The notes beneath the pieces are model-generated. The model saw nothing but the letters and a program-made list of their open reading frames with translations. It had not been told where the DNA came from and ran no database searches. A DNA stretch of 64,000 nt from Serinus canaria (Eukaryota; Chordata; Aves; Passeriformes; Fringillidae): positions 34,385,059 through 34,449,058 of the forward strand of contig NC_066313.1 in the NCBI RefSeq assembly GCF_022539315.1. Reading direction: 5' to 3'. A program made the translations under genes and the position numbers. This document shows, piece after piece, positions 39,801-52,132 of this stretch. Positions within the stretch are counted from its first letter, which is position 1. Each line of letters begins with the position of its first letter.

Positions 39801-41677
39801 AGGAGAACTTTGCTCCATCCTGGCCTGGTGTCATTTTTTACCATTCATTTGCTGCTGTCTGCTCCCAGAAACAATGCATGGGTTTGATGGACCTTGGATC
39901 TGACCTGGTAGAGTATTTTCTAATGCCACATTTTCAGATGTGTAGAAGGTGTGCTTACATGCCATTATGCACACTTGGAAATTCTTCATTGTTTGCTTGA
40001 TGCCATGGTACACATCCACCCCCATACCAATGCCACCCCAAGAAATAGATTTCATTTCTGAAACAGCAAAATGGAGACATTCTTCCAAATAGGTCTAGAG
40101 CCCCATCCCCACTACTTGTTCTACATTAGTGACTAAAATTGGACAGCAGGTGCAATATTTATTAGAACCAGGCCAGATAGGTGCTGAGAAAAAACAAAGA
40201 AAAGGATTTTAAGGGTGTACAAGAAAATTCAAAAAGTCAGGCAGATTGATTTGCTTTCAGTGTATATGTTTGATATGTTTGCCTCACTTGTCCCCGTAAA
40301 ATCCTCCAGCATAGCTTGTGGGGTCTGAACCACAGAAAGGAAATGATGGTTTTTTGAATCATTGCACAAACAGCCTTGAACAACCACTTCACTACTTCCA
40401 TCTGCAGCAGGACCCTGCTGCTATTGCTCCTGAGGGTCTCTGAGCCGTGAGGCTGCCTCAAATGGAGACCACAAAGCTCCTGCTGAAAACCAAGTTATTC
40501 TTTGCCTTCTAGTCTGCTTTATTTCTAAACATAGATATGGATATAGGAGGGAAGACAACTTTTCACTTCTCTAATTTCTTTTACATCTCTAGAAAGCAAA
40601 CCTTTGTTTTGCTGTTAAGTTCCTGGGGTTTTTGGGTAGTAATGAAGATTCTGAATTAATGTTACTATTTTCAGTGCATTTAATTACTAGATATACAATG
40701 ATACCTTGGGCTACACGTTCACGCCTGAACAAGAGAACAGAGATAAATAATGAGTGGGCAGCAGACTGCTGTCTTAGAGAAAACAGCTTTCAGGTGAGGC
40801 TGCACCGAACTCCTGCCTACTGTGGATTGAAGAAAAAGGATCAGGCTGCTCATACAGGCTGGGGTTGCACAATTTTACTCTAAAAATACCTTTTCACCTG
40901 CTTCTTTTGCAGGAAAGATCTGCACATTTATACTGCATTTATCTTCCACAATTTTGTTGCAGGTTAGACAGCAAGAACTATTCTAGATAGAAGTATTTTG
41001 TTTAATACTTCCCAGAAGTAGCAGAAACAACCAAAAATTAATCTAGAACACATTTCAGGTCTACAAAAATTCATATCCTAATTTATTTTGCAAAAACTTC
41101 TTCACCAGCTGAACTTGTACAAAGATAAAAAAAGGCATGTAACCCACAACACACAGCATACTTTCTGGAAGGAAATCACTACATCCTTTACAGTGAGATT
41201 GTTCTTCATCCAACAAACGCTTTTTAAAAATCTCACAAAAGATTTCTTTTTAAACTCTTAAAAATAACTCATTTCCCTCAGATCATCTATCTTGCTTTAA
41301 TTTTCCTTCAGCTATAGTTGCCCTTTTTATTTGCTAACCAGCTTTTTTTCATATATATTTCTGAGTTTCCTATTAGCTGAATTACTTTGGGGGCTTCCTG
41401 GAACTAATGCTTTTCCACATTTTATTCTCCCTCCTTATCCTCATTTTGATTACTTACCTTCTACTTAGCTCATTTGCTGCAATATCTCTTGGAATCAATA
41501 ACAATTTCCTCCAATCCATCTCCTCAGGAGCTAAGCAGATATCTTATGAGGAGAGGTGATTTGTGATAGAGAATATCTGTGTTGTTCTGAGAAGAATGGG
41601 CACTGCTTCAGTGGTCTTTCTGCCCTCTTGCAGAACCTCACTTGAATTGCTTGTGATCACGGCACTGCTGGAAGTGG
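39801..41677. other. Intronic DNA without recognised features
   Basis: Open frames here (for example 40237-40461 minus and 40632-40883 plus) are short and match nothing recognised. No repeat was assigned. Confidence 0.5.
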
Positions 41678-41737
41678 TGTCCTGCCCTTACCCATGGGCA
41701 GGACAGAACTCTGTTCTGTCTGTTCACAGAACAGAGT
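41678..41737. other. Two adjacent perfect stem-loops
   Basis: First hairpin: TGTCCTGCCC (41678-41687), an 8-nt loop, and GGGCAGGACA (41696-41705). Second: ACTCTGTTCTG (41708-41718), an 8-nt loop, and CAGAACAGAGT (41727-41737). Smaller palindromes (ACAGAAC-TCT-GTTCTGT and CTGTTC-ACA-GAACAG) are nested in the second. Two perfect stems of 10 and 11 bp only two bases apart are more than expected by chance. No gene or transposon ends were recognised around them. Confidence 0.95.
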
Positions 41738-42313
41738 GAATCCTGAAAATGCAGGAGCTGGTTCCTCATCTTTATGAGGACATTACAGAACACAGACATC
41801 AATTCCTGACTACTTCAAAGGAGATGGAAACTCTGAGGGATGCCCTGCAGCCCTAGATTTCCCATTCCTTTGCCGTAGATATTGAAGCCAAGTCACAGTT
41901 TTATATTATTTGTGTAAATCCTGGATAAGTTAAGTAGCTAAGAGTCATGTCAGAGATTAAATCAGACTGATAAATTTTGGTCATGTTTCTTCAGTTGGAC
42001 AGCTGAAAATCAGAATCAGTCCTAGAGCCTACGGACATATTTCCATCTCTGATAAATGTTTTTATTCATTGTGTAGAATTTTGTCTTTAAATACAACAGA
42101 AAAACCTGGATAATTTTAATTAGCTCCTTTTTTAAATCAGATATGATAGCGAATACAGTAGTAAATCTGCATCACCCTATGCATAGGAGAACATATGAAG
42201 CAAATGGAAGTCCCAGTAATTTCTTGAAGATGAGAACTGCTTGTGGAATGTCATTTAGAAGCTGGAGACATTGAGCAAGTAGTTTTCATCTTTATGTACA
42301 TCTACCTTCCCTT

Positions 42314-42492
42314 TAGAATCAGAGAATTATTAAGGTTGAAAAAGACCTTAAGGATTATCAAGGCCGACTGTTCACCTCTAAACCATATCCCGAAGCGCCA
42401 CATGCACTTTGAACACTTCCAAGGATCATAATTTCACCACTTCCCTGGGCAGGGAACTGTTTCAATGCCTGACCATTCCAATATCCTTGTTC
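42314..42492 (-). mobile_element. CR1 LINE 3' fragment
   Basis: The plus strand is the reverse complement of a CR1 end: 'agagaattattaaggttgaaaaagaccttaagg', 'atcaaggccgactg', 'ctaaaccat...cgaagcgccacatgcact', and 'caccacttccctgggcagg' with 'ttcaatgcctgaccattcc'. It is a decayed minus-orientation insertion. Confidence 0.9.
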
Positions 42493-45400
42493 TTTCCCTT
42501 CTCCCTCCTTTGGGTAGGAGTAGTCTGACTGTCTTGCACTAGGAATCATAAATTCTTTGCAAAATTTATTTCTTTTGATTTTTAGGTTTTTACAATAATT
42601 TTTTTCTAATAATAAAAAAGTCAACCAGGAAAAGTTCTCTTGTCTAGAGGTAAAAGACACATATTGACTGCATCTGTGAATCCTGATGTTCTTCTACCTC
42701 AAAACAGAGTATCTATGTATTTCTATGTTTCTTGGTAGCAATCCCTTGCCAAATGCTGTCACCGACACCATGCGGAATCCCATCTCAAAAGTGTTAATTG
42801 ATATAGGATAAAATAATTTCAGCAAGCAAAAAAGGAATATAATTATTTAGTGCTGTGGTAGTGCTTTCTGAATCCATTTCATTAGGACAGTAATAGTCAA
42901 TATTTATAATTTCTGTTGCAACTAATAGTTTTTAATTTATTATGAAAATCATGTGACTTAGCACTAAGGTACTTAGTCATTCTGAGACAAGTCTTGGAAA
43001 ACCTGCAGATGAAAGGCAACAAATAAAATTATTATTGTAGAGAAATATCACTTTGTCCTAAGATCAGAAACTAGGCATTAAGAGAAGCAGGATGAAGGTG
43101 GGCATACAACACAAAAGAAAATTTCAGCTGTTGAGTCTGAATATTACATAAAATGAGGAAAAGCTGGAAATCATGTATAACCAAGCTGGGTTTTTAACAC
43201 AGTAATAATTCCATGGTTCCTTCTGAAATCTGTTTCAAATTTATTCTGCTATGTGAATGTATTGTTTATTCTCAAATGAATTTACACGTAAGGATATCTC
43301 CTGGCATATGACCTGTGGCTGACAGAAGCAGTGAAGACAAACAGGTGAAGCTTGGTGTCCACACCTCAATTAAGCTGAGTAACAATTAAGTTAAAATAAC
43401 ATTTTTTTCCCATTTAAAAGTCAGCACACTCGCCTTTTCATTTGAGGTTAAGTCCAATTCTTCAAGATGCATGAGGTAAATGTTTGCCAAGCACTTAAAA
43501 TGTTTTCCATGAATCAAAAAGCTCTGGAATGTTACAATCACTAATGACATGCCACCTTGCATATCTGTCACAAGCAGGAAATGCAATTTCAGACACTGCA
43601 TAGTAGGTCAGGAGTGGAGAGTTTATTGAAAGGTATCTTTTTCCTCCCCTTGGGGCTGTAAAGGGAATTTATGTGATGTGTTTTCCTCTTGCCCAATCCA
43701 TTTTCTGTTTATCTGAGCATAAAACAGATGCAGTGAGAAATCCATAGCTTAAAAAAATCCCAATATTTTTGTAAGGCTTTGGATTGAAAATATTAGGGGT
43801 GAATCCAAATAAAAAATGGAACATAAATGAACGCAAAGAGGAAGTGAAAATGTTGATTAATTTATGATTTCCCATAAATCTACTATGTGGCTTTGTGACT
43901 TTAGTTCTTTCTGCATTTGGAAAAGAAACAAAATAATTTGCCACTTAACAAAACAACAAGGAAGAATTTTTTTGGGGAACAAAATAGTATTCATTAGTAG
44001 ATGTAGATTTTCTTGTAAGCCCATGGCATTCCAGTGAATGGCACTCTCACTACACTTGGAATGCCTTTTATAACCTTCTCACTTGAATGGGTAGTCCAGA
44101 GCAACTCCTGCATCAGACAAGGAATAAAAGTATAAATCTTATCTAGTCCATTTTCCTGAATAGAATTGCAAGAAAAGGTAATTTTATGAGCCTTCTTTAA
44201 TTTCTGATGTAGCTCTTTCCCCTTAGAGCACTCTGAACCATCTGTTCTTCTCAAAATCTTGCCTACTGTCTTTCACCCCTACAAATGATGCACAAAAGGT
44301 TCCTATTACAATCTTCTTGTGTGAGATCTGGGTTTGTACTGGTGTCATATCCATCCCAGGTCAGTGCCTTAACTTGTTCTCTACAGAACCAGCCAACAAC
44401 TCTAGCTTCCAACCAACAGGTAAATATTTACAGACAACAGAGCCGAAGAGTCAAAAACCAAGAGAGCACACAATACATCAAGGTCCTGGAAAACAGATCT
44501 TTAAATCTCTACAAGAACTCAGATGATCACTGGACAATAATATCATTGTTTTACATCCCATCTATGTCAAGAAATTCCTTTAAGTCCTCTGTTTTTTCTG
44601 TTGCTTTTTTCTTTTGCCTCTGCCTCAAAACCTAGAGATTAGCCCATAGTGGAAGGAGAATATTTTCAAAAGAATGAACATCTTTTTGGAACATTGTTAC
44701 TCCACAACCTCTTACACTCTACACTTGATTCTTGCTGCATGGCAGAAACACAAAACACTACAGACTAAGGGCAACTCAAAGCCTAACAGAAGTCCTCAGC
44801 TGGCAAAATTAGTTAGCTTTTGTTTGTTTATTCTTTTGGTTTATTTTTCCCTGGCTTGTAGCAGATTTTGATATCAAATTGGAAACAAATCTGTTGAAAA
44901 ATACCGGATGCCCAAGATCCTCGAGATCTCTGAAGTGCAGAGCCAAATGTAGAGAGACTATGTCTCTCCAAACATCCTTGTCTGATTCAGCAGTTACTGG
45001 CTGGGGCATATTAACCTCTGTCTGAATATCCACTTCTCAGCTATTACCTTGGAGTCTCTGCTAATAAATTTAAAGGATAGAAAAAAATCCCTACATTTTC
45101 CTTTTTCTTTTTTTCGTTAACACTTCCAGTTCATGCTGCATTTTTCTCAGCTAAACTGTGTAGTACTGCCACAGGCATGGATACACCCCCAATGGTCAGG
45201 TACAATTAAGGATTTTTGTTTCAATTGGAAAGACTTTACTGTTTAGGTTTCTAAGAGAAGCTACCACTTTCAATTTACTCAATGAAAGTCATATACCAAA
45301 TAACAACTTTCTTATAATTACTCCTGACAATTTCCATTGCAGCTAGAAACAGGTACTTTCACAAAGAAACAAAACAAAATGGACAAAACAAACAAAAACT

Positions 45401-47183
45401 TGAAGAAAAGCCTTAAAGCCTGTTCTCTTTCAACCTTGCTTTTTTTTGAAGAGATAATCTGAATTGCTCTTCTCTTATTCACAATCAGCAATTCCTGAAG
45501 TCCTTATTCATAAAAGCATCTCAGAGGGCTAAATTTAGCACTGTTGTACATAAATCCCATTAAAAAAATATGTACAGTTTGGAGTCTGGAGTAGTTAAGG
45601 GCCAACATAATTTTTAAAACAATGCTTATGTGCTTCTAAATTTGGGTGCTGCTGCAGATAGTTGACAATTTCTTGTATTTAGAACAGAAGAAGATAGCAA
45701 ACATCCTATGGCACCAGATTCAGCTAGAGATAATGGAGGTGGTATTTGCTCCAGTCTACTCTAAACTGATGAGTAGGCTTTTCCACCAAAGGTAGTTATC
45801 AAGATAGTCTTTGTAGAAGTCCTTTTCTAGAATATAATTTCTCAGAGCTACTTGAAATATTCACGTTTCAAACAAGGGACCTAAGAAGGTCCTATTTTGC
45901 TTAATTAACTGTAGAGTAAATACTGATGGGTACATGGAAGTGTCTAAATTGTAGACATCTATAAATGTTCCTGTGAATTTCACCTTGAGGATCATGGTCC
46001 CTTTAGGTGTCTGTCCATAAAAGGGCCAAGACAGTCCATGGAAGTCCCTACAGATAAAATGTCCTTGAAAAGAAGGATGGAGGCGGTTGCTATGTATCAG
46101 AGAAAGAATGAAAAAATTCCCATATGAAAATGCCAAAATGTATACTGATGTCAAAGACTAAGGGCAGAAACAAGGGCCACAGTTGTTGCCTGTTTGCTTT
46201 TCCCCTTTGCCCAAGAGGGAAGGGCAGCTGTGTGCGACAGGGCAGACTAGGAACAAAAGCTGGTGTCCTACCAGTTGGACAGACTCAGTCTCCCAGCTGC
46301 CAAGGCAGTCCTTGAAAGTTTCCTTGGAGGTCTTAACATGACTTCTGGTTTCATTAACATCATTTTACTTGTATTCCTGTAGGGTTCATGCTTGGGACAA
46401 CAACAGGCCATCCTTGTAATAATGCATTAAAAAGGCGCTGAGTTACATTAGTTGACTCCCAGTATATTCCATTTTGTTTTCAATACATCCTTTTTCCTGT
46501 CTTGTTTAGGATCCACTTGTTGAATAAAGGGAAAATGTAAAGATCCTTTCAGGTTCACATCAATAACTTATTTCTCTGTTTACGAGCCAGGATCTTTTCC
46601 TTCTGGATGAACACACACTAAGTGACTTTTCCTTTCTTCCTTTGGCAGTTAGGAAAGGAAACACTGATACCATTGAGCCAAGAGAAAGGATTACACCTAT
46701 ACGTTGCCCTTAGGACACTATGCACATCAACACACTGAATCAGGAAGAAAAGGTGATAGTTTACAAATTTTGTTTAGGGAAGTTCTGTTTCAGGTACACC
46801 CAGAGGCCACATCAGCAATCCTTACCACAAAGTTCCTGGAATGAGACACAGCCTCAGGCTGTAAATGTACACAATGCATTTTAAACTGCAGTGAACAAAA
46901 CAGGTGATATAGATCAAAGATTTTTGTGCCAGCTTTCCCTTACACATTGCTGCTAGGGGTGGCCAAGCAGACTTGTGTTTGCCTGGCATGTCATGAGAAT
47001 GATGCATGTCTTTGTAGAGTTTGTACTGCTATGACAGAGCTGACATTACTTCCCATCTTTTAGATATGAACAGATATAGGAGAGCCCATGACTCTGTGAT
47101 GGATGTTCTTCTTGTCCAGAAAACAGGATAGCTTTCTTTTTTTTGCACTACTGACCAAAACAGCAGGCTATAAGTGCACAGTA
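42493..47183. other. Intronic DNA just downstream of the exon in gene terms
   Basis: AT-rich intron. Open frames such as 44285-44635 and 45861-46154 are unrecognised. No repeat family was assigned. A GC-richer patch at about 46150-46330 was examined without result. Confidence 0.5.
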
Positions 47184-47478
<295 letters not shown>

Positions 47479-49445
47479 TCTGCAGCAGCTTTACTTCCTT
47501 GGGAAACATCACATATTTTAAATGTGTTACATATCTGCAGGGAGATCACTGTACCAATCTCAACAATATCACTTTAATGTTTTAATTAATCAATTTTTCA
47601 AGACAAGGTCAAATTTTCTTGGAAAATTCCCTGCTCTCCAAGAGACTGCATCTCTGCTTAAACCAAAGGCTGTGTGAGGATCTGGTCCACAATGTGTACA
47701 ACAGTGTATGCACAAATGGCAATCTCTTCTGCTTCTCTCAAACTGACAAAATGTGGAAAAATGCTCCTTGATTTTCTTCAATAAATAAAAAAATAATATG
47801 TTGAGAATTAATTTTTGGGTGCAATATTTTTAATATAAGCAAAAAAAAAAGCTCACAACATCACCTAATTCATAATGCAATCTGAAAAGAAATTTTTTAT
47901 TTTAGTTAGAGTGAAAAGAGTAAAATTTGTTGAAGAAAAACTTCTACTGAAGAATGAATGATAAAATTGAGGATTAGTATTACAGGCATCACCAGAGCAC
48001 AGATGAATTCAATGTACTTTAATATTTTTCTGGGTTTTTTTCCTGCTTGTTTGTTCTGAATTAAATTTCTACCAGTGAGAAAATCTTCATATTTTCTTTA
48101 AATATCTTCTTCCTCTATGGGGATAAACTAGTAGTAGATATTAACAGAAAGATATGTTTTTCTTCTATATTGTCTTAGCACAGACACTTTCTTCACTGCC
48201 TGGCCTACATAAAAGTCACAGTGCTTAAACAGTGGATGTACTGATACCACTGACAGTCATCCCGACCAGGATTGCGTTTCTGCTTCCCTGTGCTCCTCCA
48301 TCTGGCTGTTGAAATCTGTTTCATGTCTCATTTAAATAAGAAGGCCTCTGAGGCAGGAAATCTCTCTCAAAAGTAATGTCTTAAACCCTCAGCAATGTTC
48401 CACAGAAATACAACCAGTTAATTAATTAATAAAACTGTGAGTGTCAAGTGATGATGTTGCAAGGAACCACTGATCCTTCACAAATTTGTTAGCTTGCAAA
48501 TGGAACAATCTGTAAGAAAGATTCTCTTGCTTACCAGCAGAATTACAAGTACACAGGAGCACTGACAGTGAAAATGCATGTAAAGCAGTAAGGATCAGAC
48601 ATGGATTTGGACTGGTTTCTGGTTTTTGGTTTTTTTTTATTTTGGACATTGGAGCCATCAAGAATTCATCTTACCCACCTGGGATGTCATCCCTATCACT
48701 CTGGGGCTACAGCTCAGAGGCTTTCTCAGAACTGAATATGATGTAAAAACAGTGCTCTTACCATCCAAATAGTCAAAAGAGGCAAAGAACAAGAAGACAG
48801 GAAGTAACATTATCTTCCTTTAACACCAGCAATGAATCGTTGAGACCTTGAGACCACTAAATTTCCAAATTGCACCCAACCAGAATGACAACCTGAATTC
48901 AGGTCTTTCTATCTGAAGGGTCTTTCATTTTCTTCCTTGCTTGATTAGGCCTAATGGAAACCACATTATCATGCAAATTGTGCCCAGACAAAATGTCATT
49001 TAAACTCAGTTGTTGCAGTGCTTCCTGAGAATAATAAATCAGGAGTCCAGTGCTTACCCCTGTGTCATGCCCTTAGGGCAAACTGTGTTTCCTGTGGTAC
49101 ACCAGCATCAAGTGATTCCCATGGGATGCTGAAACAGTTCATCTAGAGGTCAAAACCATGGTGTCTCATGAAATATGTATTATAGCTGCCAAAGCCAGCC
49201 TGAAGGAAAAATTGGGGTCAGTCATACTTAACTCCCAGCAGACCCAGAGTTCTTAAAAAAAAAAAAAAAATAAGCCATTTGACAGGAAATAAACTACTTT
49301 GTCTAAAATTATTTTCATTTAGGTCATTCTGGATCAACATTAAATATTCTATTTCACTTTTAACAGAAAATAAAAAGAATAAGGAAACATTGTCAATCTT
49401 TGCCATAGAAGATGCAAGTTTGAGGAAAAACTATATATCTCAATA
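47479..49445. other. Intronic DNA between the exon and the first upstream LTR
   Basis: AT-rich, with a poly-A of 10 near 47843 and a 16-A run at 49255-49270. No gene or repeat family was recognised. Confidence 0.5.
49255..49270. repeat. Poly-A run (16 A)
   Basis: An uninterrupted homopolymer preceded by GTTCTT and followed by TAAGCC. No retrocopy was recognised immediately upstream. Confidence 0.9.
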
Positions 49446-50027
49446 TGTTGGTTTTGGCTCTGGTAGAGTTAATTTTCTTCACAGTAATTAGTATAGTGCT
49501 ATGTTTTGGATTTGTGCTGAACACAGGGATGATAATATAGAAATAATGTGTTGCTGAGCAGGGCTTACACAGAGACAAGGCCTTTTCTACTTATCATGCT
49601 CTCATGCTGGTGAGGAAGTTGGGGGTACCTGGGAGGCTGGGAGGAGACACAGATGGGACAGGTGACCCCAGCTGATCAAAGGGATATTCCAGACCATGTG
49701 GCATCATGATCAGTACATAAAGTCTGGAGAAGACGGAGAAAGGGAAGGATGTTTGGAATGATGGAATTTGTCTTCTCAAATCACCATTACATGTGATGTG
49801 GCCCAGATTTCCTGGAGACTGCTGAACACCTCATGGGAAGCTGTGATTTAATTCCCTGTTGGCTTTGCTTGTGTGCACAGATTTTCTTTACTTATTTAAC
49901 TGTCTTTATCTTGAACCATGTGTGTTCCTCAACTTTTACCTTTCTGATTCTCTCCCCAGTTCTGCTGGTAGGGGAGTGAATGAGAGGCTGCCTGGTGCTT
50001 CATTGCTGGCTGGGGTTAAATTATGAA
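49446..50027 (+). mobile_element. Solo LTR of an avian endogenous retrovirus
   Basis: The copy runs from TGTTGGTTTTGGCTCTGG to the GGCTGGGGTTAAATTATGA end. It passes through blocks well known in avian LTRs: AGTTAATTTTCTTCACAGTA, GAGGAGACACAG, GATCAAAGGGATATTCCAGA, CATGTGGCATCATGATCAGT, ACATAAAGTCTGG (TATA-like, about 49716), TTCCTGGAGACTGCTGAACA, TTAACTGTCTTTATCTTGAA and GATTCTCTCCCC. No internal viral genes adjoin it. It is in plus orientation, antisense to GRM5, about 2 kb upstream of the exon. Target-site duplications were not identified. The exact family name is uncertain. Confidence 0.88.
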
Positions 50028-51363
50028 ACCCAAAGACACTGAAATTCTGAAGATCTCATTCTCTGTCAAAAACCTCAGTGGAAAATTCCCACCCAGGTCT
50101 AGTTTACTTACAGAACTGCATATCTTTTATGTTGCAAATACTGCAGTATTTGCTTGTAAGTGTTATGAGCATTCAAACTTTTCTGTTTGAGTTCTGCTAT
50201 CCTCAGGCTCGGTGTAAAGTTGACAATAGGTTTAATTACAGTACTGAAAAATAGCAGGTCTTTTAGAGAGCACAAAGTGCATTAACTCCTTTCCAATCCA
50301 ATAAAATCTGCTCAAACACAAACACCATCAAGCATTGAGACAGGGAGATTTTATGAAAACATACAAAAAGTTATGTGTCATCCAAAATCTTAGGAAACAT
50401 GTTAAACTACCAGGAGTACTTAGGAAAATGTTATGTTCTTAACATTTGGAAGAAAATACATCCTGGCAGTCCAAATCTGAGAGTCACTGAGGTCTCCAGC
50501 TGGGAAAACTACAGCTCTATGACATGAGCTCAAGGGAGAATTGATAAAAACAGAAAGCAGCTTTGCTTCAAGACACTCATACAAATACACCAGTAGTGCT
50601 TTTGACTTGCTGATTAAACTCTATGCAATTAGTTATTTATAGTGAATTATCCTGTTGTGCAAGTGTTTTGATGAGGTATGTATAACTTGTATGAGATATA
50701 CCGTGGGGATAATGAACATTCCTTGACAGAAAAAGAAAATCTTTTCTGTTAAATTTTTTTTGCACAATATATTAGCAAAAATTTCATCTGGGCTCTCTTT
50801 CGGAATAAAACATGTATGTGCATAAACATATACATTTAGCATTGAAGAAATGAGAGTGGAAAAGAAGGAAAGGTACATTCTGTCATTTCCTTGAGGATGT
50901 AAGGTTCACAGTGGAAGAGAATCTGCATGCTTTCTGTATGGAATTGGTCTCCTCAAGGACATTATTCTTCAGTATACCTATAGCAGTACTACCAAAACTG
51001 CCACAACAAGAGCAAGTCTCCACCATTGGGGCAGTTCCCACTGTTCAGCCAAGCCTACAACACAAGAAAACAGATATAGGGGCTTCAGGATTTACACAAA
51101 TGAATGGACAATGGTGATGTCTTATGCAACTTGTAGTTTCACTTCCAAGTTAAAATTAATTCAGAACTCCTTAGCTGGAAACAAATTAACATTTTTTGGT
51201 GAGTCCCATATGATGAAAGTTGCCTGCATCCTGGGAATTTACCCTTATATCTATTTTGTTTCTGCTTTTAAATGTAAATTCTGAAATAAATGTTCAACAG
51301 AAGGGAGGGATTGGTTTACTCTTGCTTGCTTAATTCCAGTTCACCAGAAAAGACTCCACAAAC
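50028..51363. other. Intronic DNA between two solo LTRs
   Basis: No internal retroviral sequence is visible, and the two flanking LTRs belong to different families, so this is not a provirus body. Unremarkable AT-rich DNA. Confidence 0.6.
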
Positions 51364-51768
51364 TGTCATGGATATATTTTCTGAAAAATACCTTTGCTAG
51401 GATTTTTCTCCTGAGAGGCTGAGAGGCCTCAGAAATTAAATGTAAACAATAACTGTCTGATGGCTGTGGAATGTGGTCTGGAGATGGTTTACCAACAGCT
51501 GCATCTTTGATTGGTCTCATGTGGTTGTTTTTAATGAATGACCAATCACAGGTCCAGTTGTGTTGTGACTCTGAGCAGTCACAAGATTTTATTATCTTTC
51601 TTTTCCTTTCTAGCCTTCTGATGAAATCCCTTTCTTCTATTTTTTTAGTATAGTTTTAGTATATAATTTTCTTTTAATTTATTATATATCATAAAATAAT
51701 AAATCAGCCTTCTGAAACATGGAGGTGAGATTTTCATCTCTCACCTCCTCCTTGGGACCCCTGCAAAA
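51364..51768 (+). mobile_element. Solo LTR of a passerine ERVL-type retrovirus
   Basis: It begins TGTCATGGATATATTTTCTG and continues AAAAATACCTTTGCTAGGAT, TTTTTCTCCTGAGAGGCTGA, GACCAATCACAGGTCCAGTT (a CCAAT-box-like motif), CTTCTGATGAAATCCCTTTC and AATAAATCAGCCTTCTGAAA (polyadenylation signal). This matches an LTR family I recall as very common in songbirds. A 6-bp direct repeat ACAAAC lies at 51358-51363 and 51768-51773 and may be the target-site duplication, though the exact 3' end is ambiguous by a few bases. It is antisense to GRM5. Confidence 0.88.
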
Positions 51769-52115
51769 CAAACAACACTAGCTGGAGCTCATATACAGTC
51801 AATTTAAATTCAGCTCCTCTTGCCCCACCAAACTCCATCTCTATTTCAGTATTTGGAAACTGACACCTTTATACTGCTACTGGTTCTGCTGGAGGACATA
51901 TCACAGTTTTTTAGTTGATATTCCTGTCCTCTTGAAACTTTGTCTTCGGTGCCGTAATCAGAGCTATTAGCAGTAGATGGGTTTTGTAACTGTGTCCTCT
52001 TAGCAACAAGTGGTAGCTGGGTTCTTTTAAAATACTGGCCTGGATCCTGCATGTTGCCTACCTTAAGACCTGGCCCTAAGCCCAGTCAAAAGCTACCCCC
52101 ATATGTCTCTTCATG

Positions 52116-52132
52116 TTTTTTTTTTTTTTTTT
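52116..52132. repeat. Poly-T run (17 T)
   Basis: An uninterrupted homopolymer. The sequence on its right, read on the minus strand, was not recognised as a retrocopy. Confidence 0.9.

Noticed and set aside
41705..41721. ACAGAACTCTGTTCTGT as a steroid (glucocorticoid/androgen) response element
   Set aside because: The half-sites resemble AGAAC/GTTCT but their spacing is 3 nt, not the 5 nt (AGAACAnnnTGTTCT) of a true element.
44285..44635. 116-codon plus frame rich in Gln and Ser
   Set aside because: No family recognised, and another open frame overlaps it on the same strand; no sign of an exon.
49446..51768. A complete provirus bounded by the two LTRs
   Set aside because: The LTRs belong to different families and the roughly 1.3 kb between them carries no gag, pol or env-like frame.
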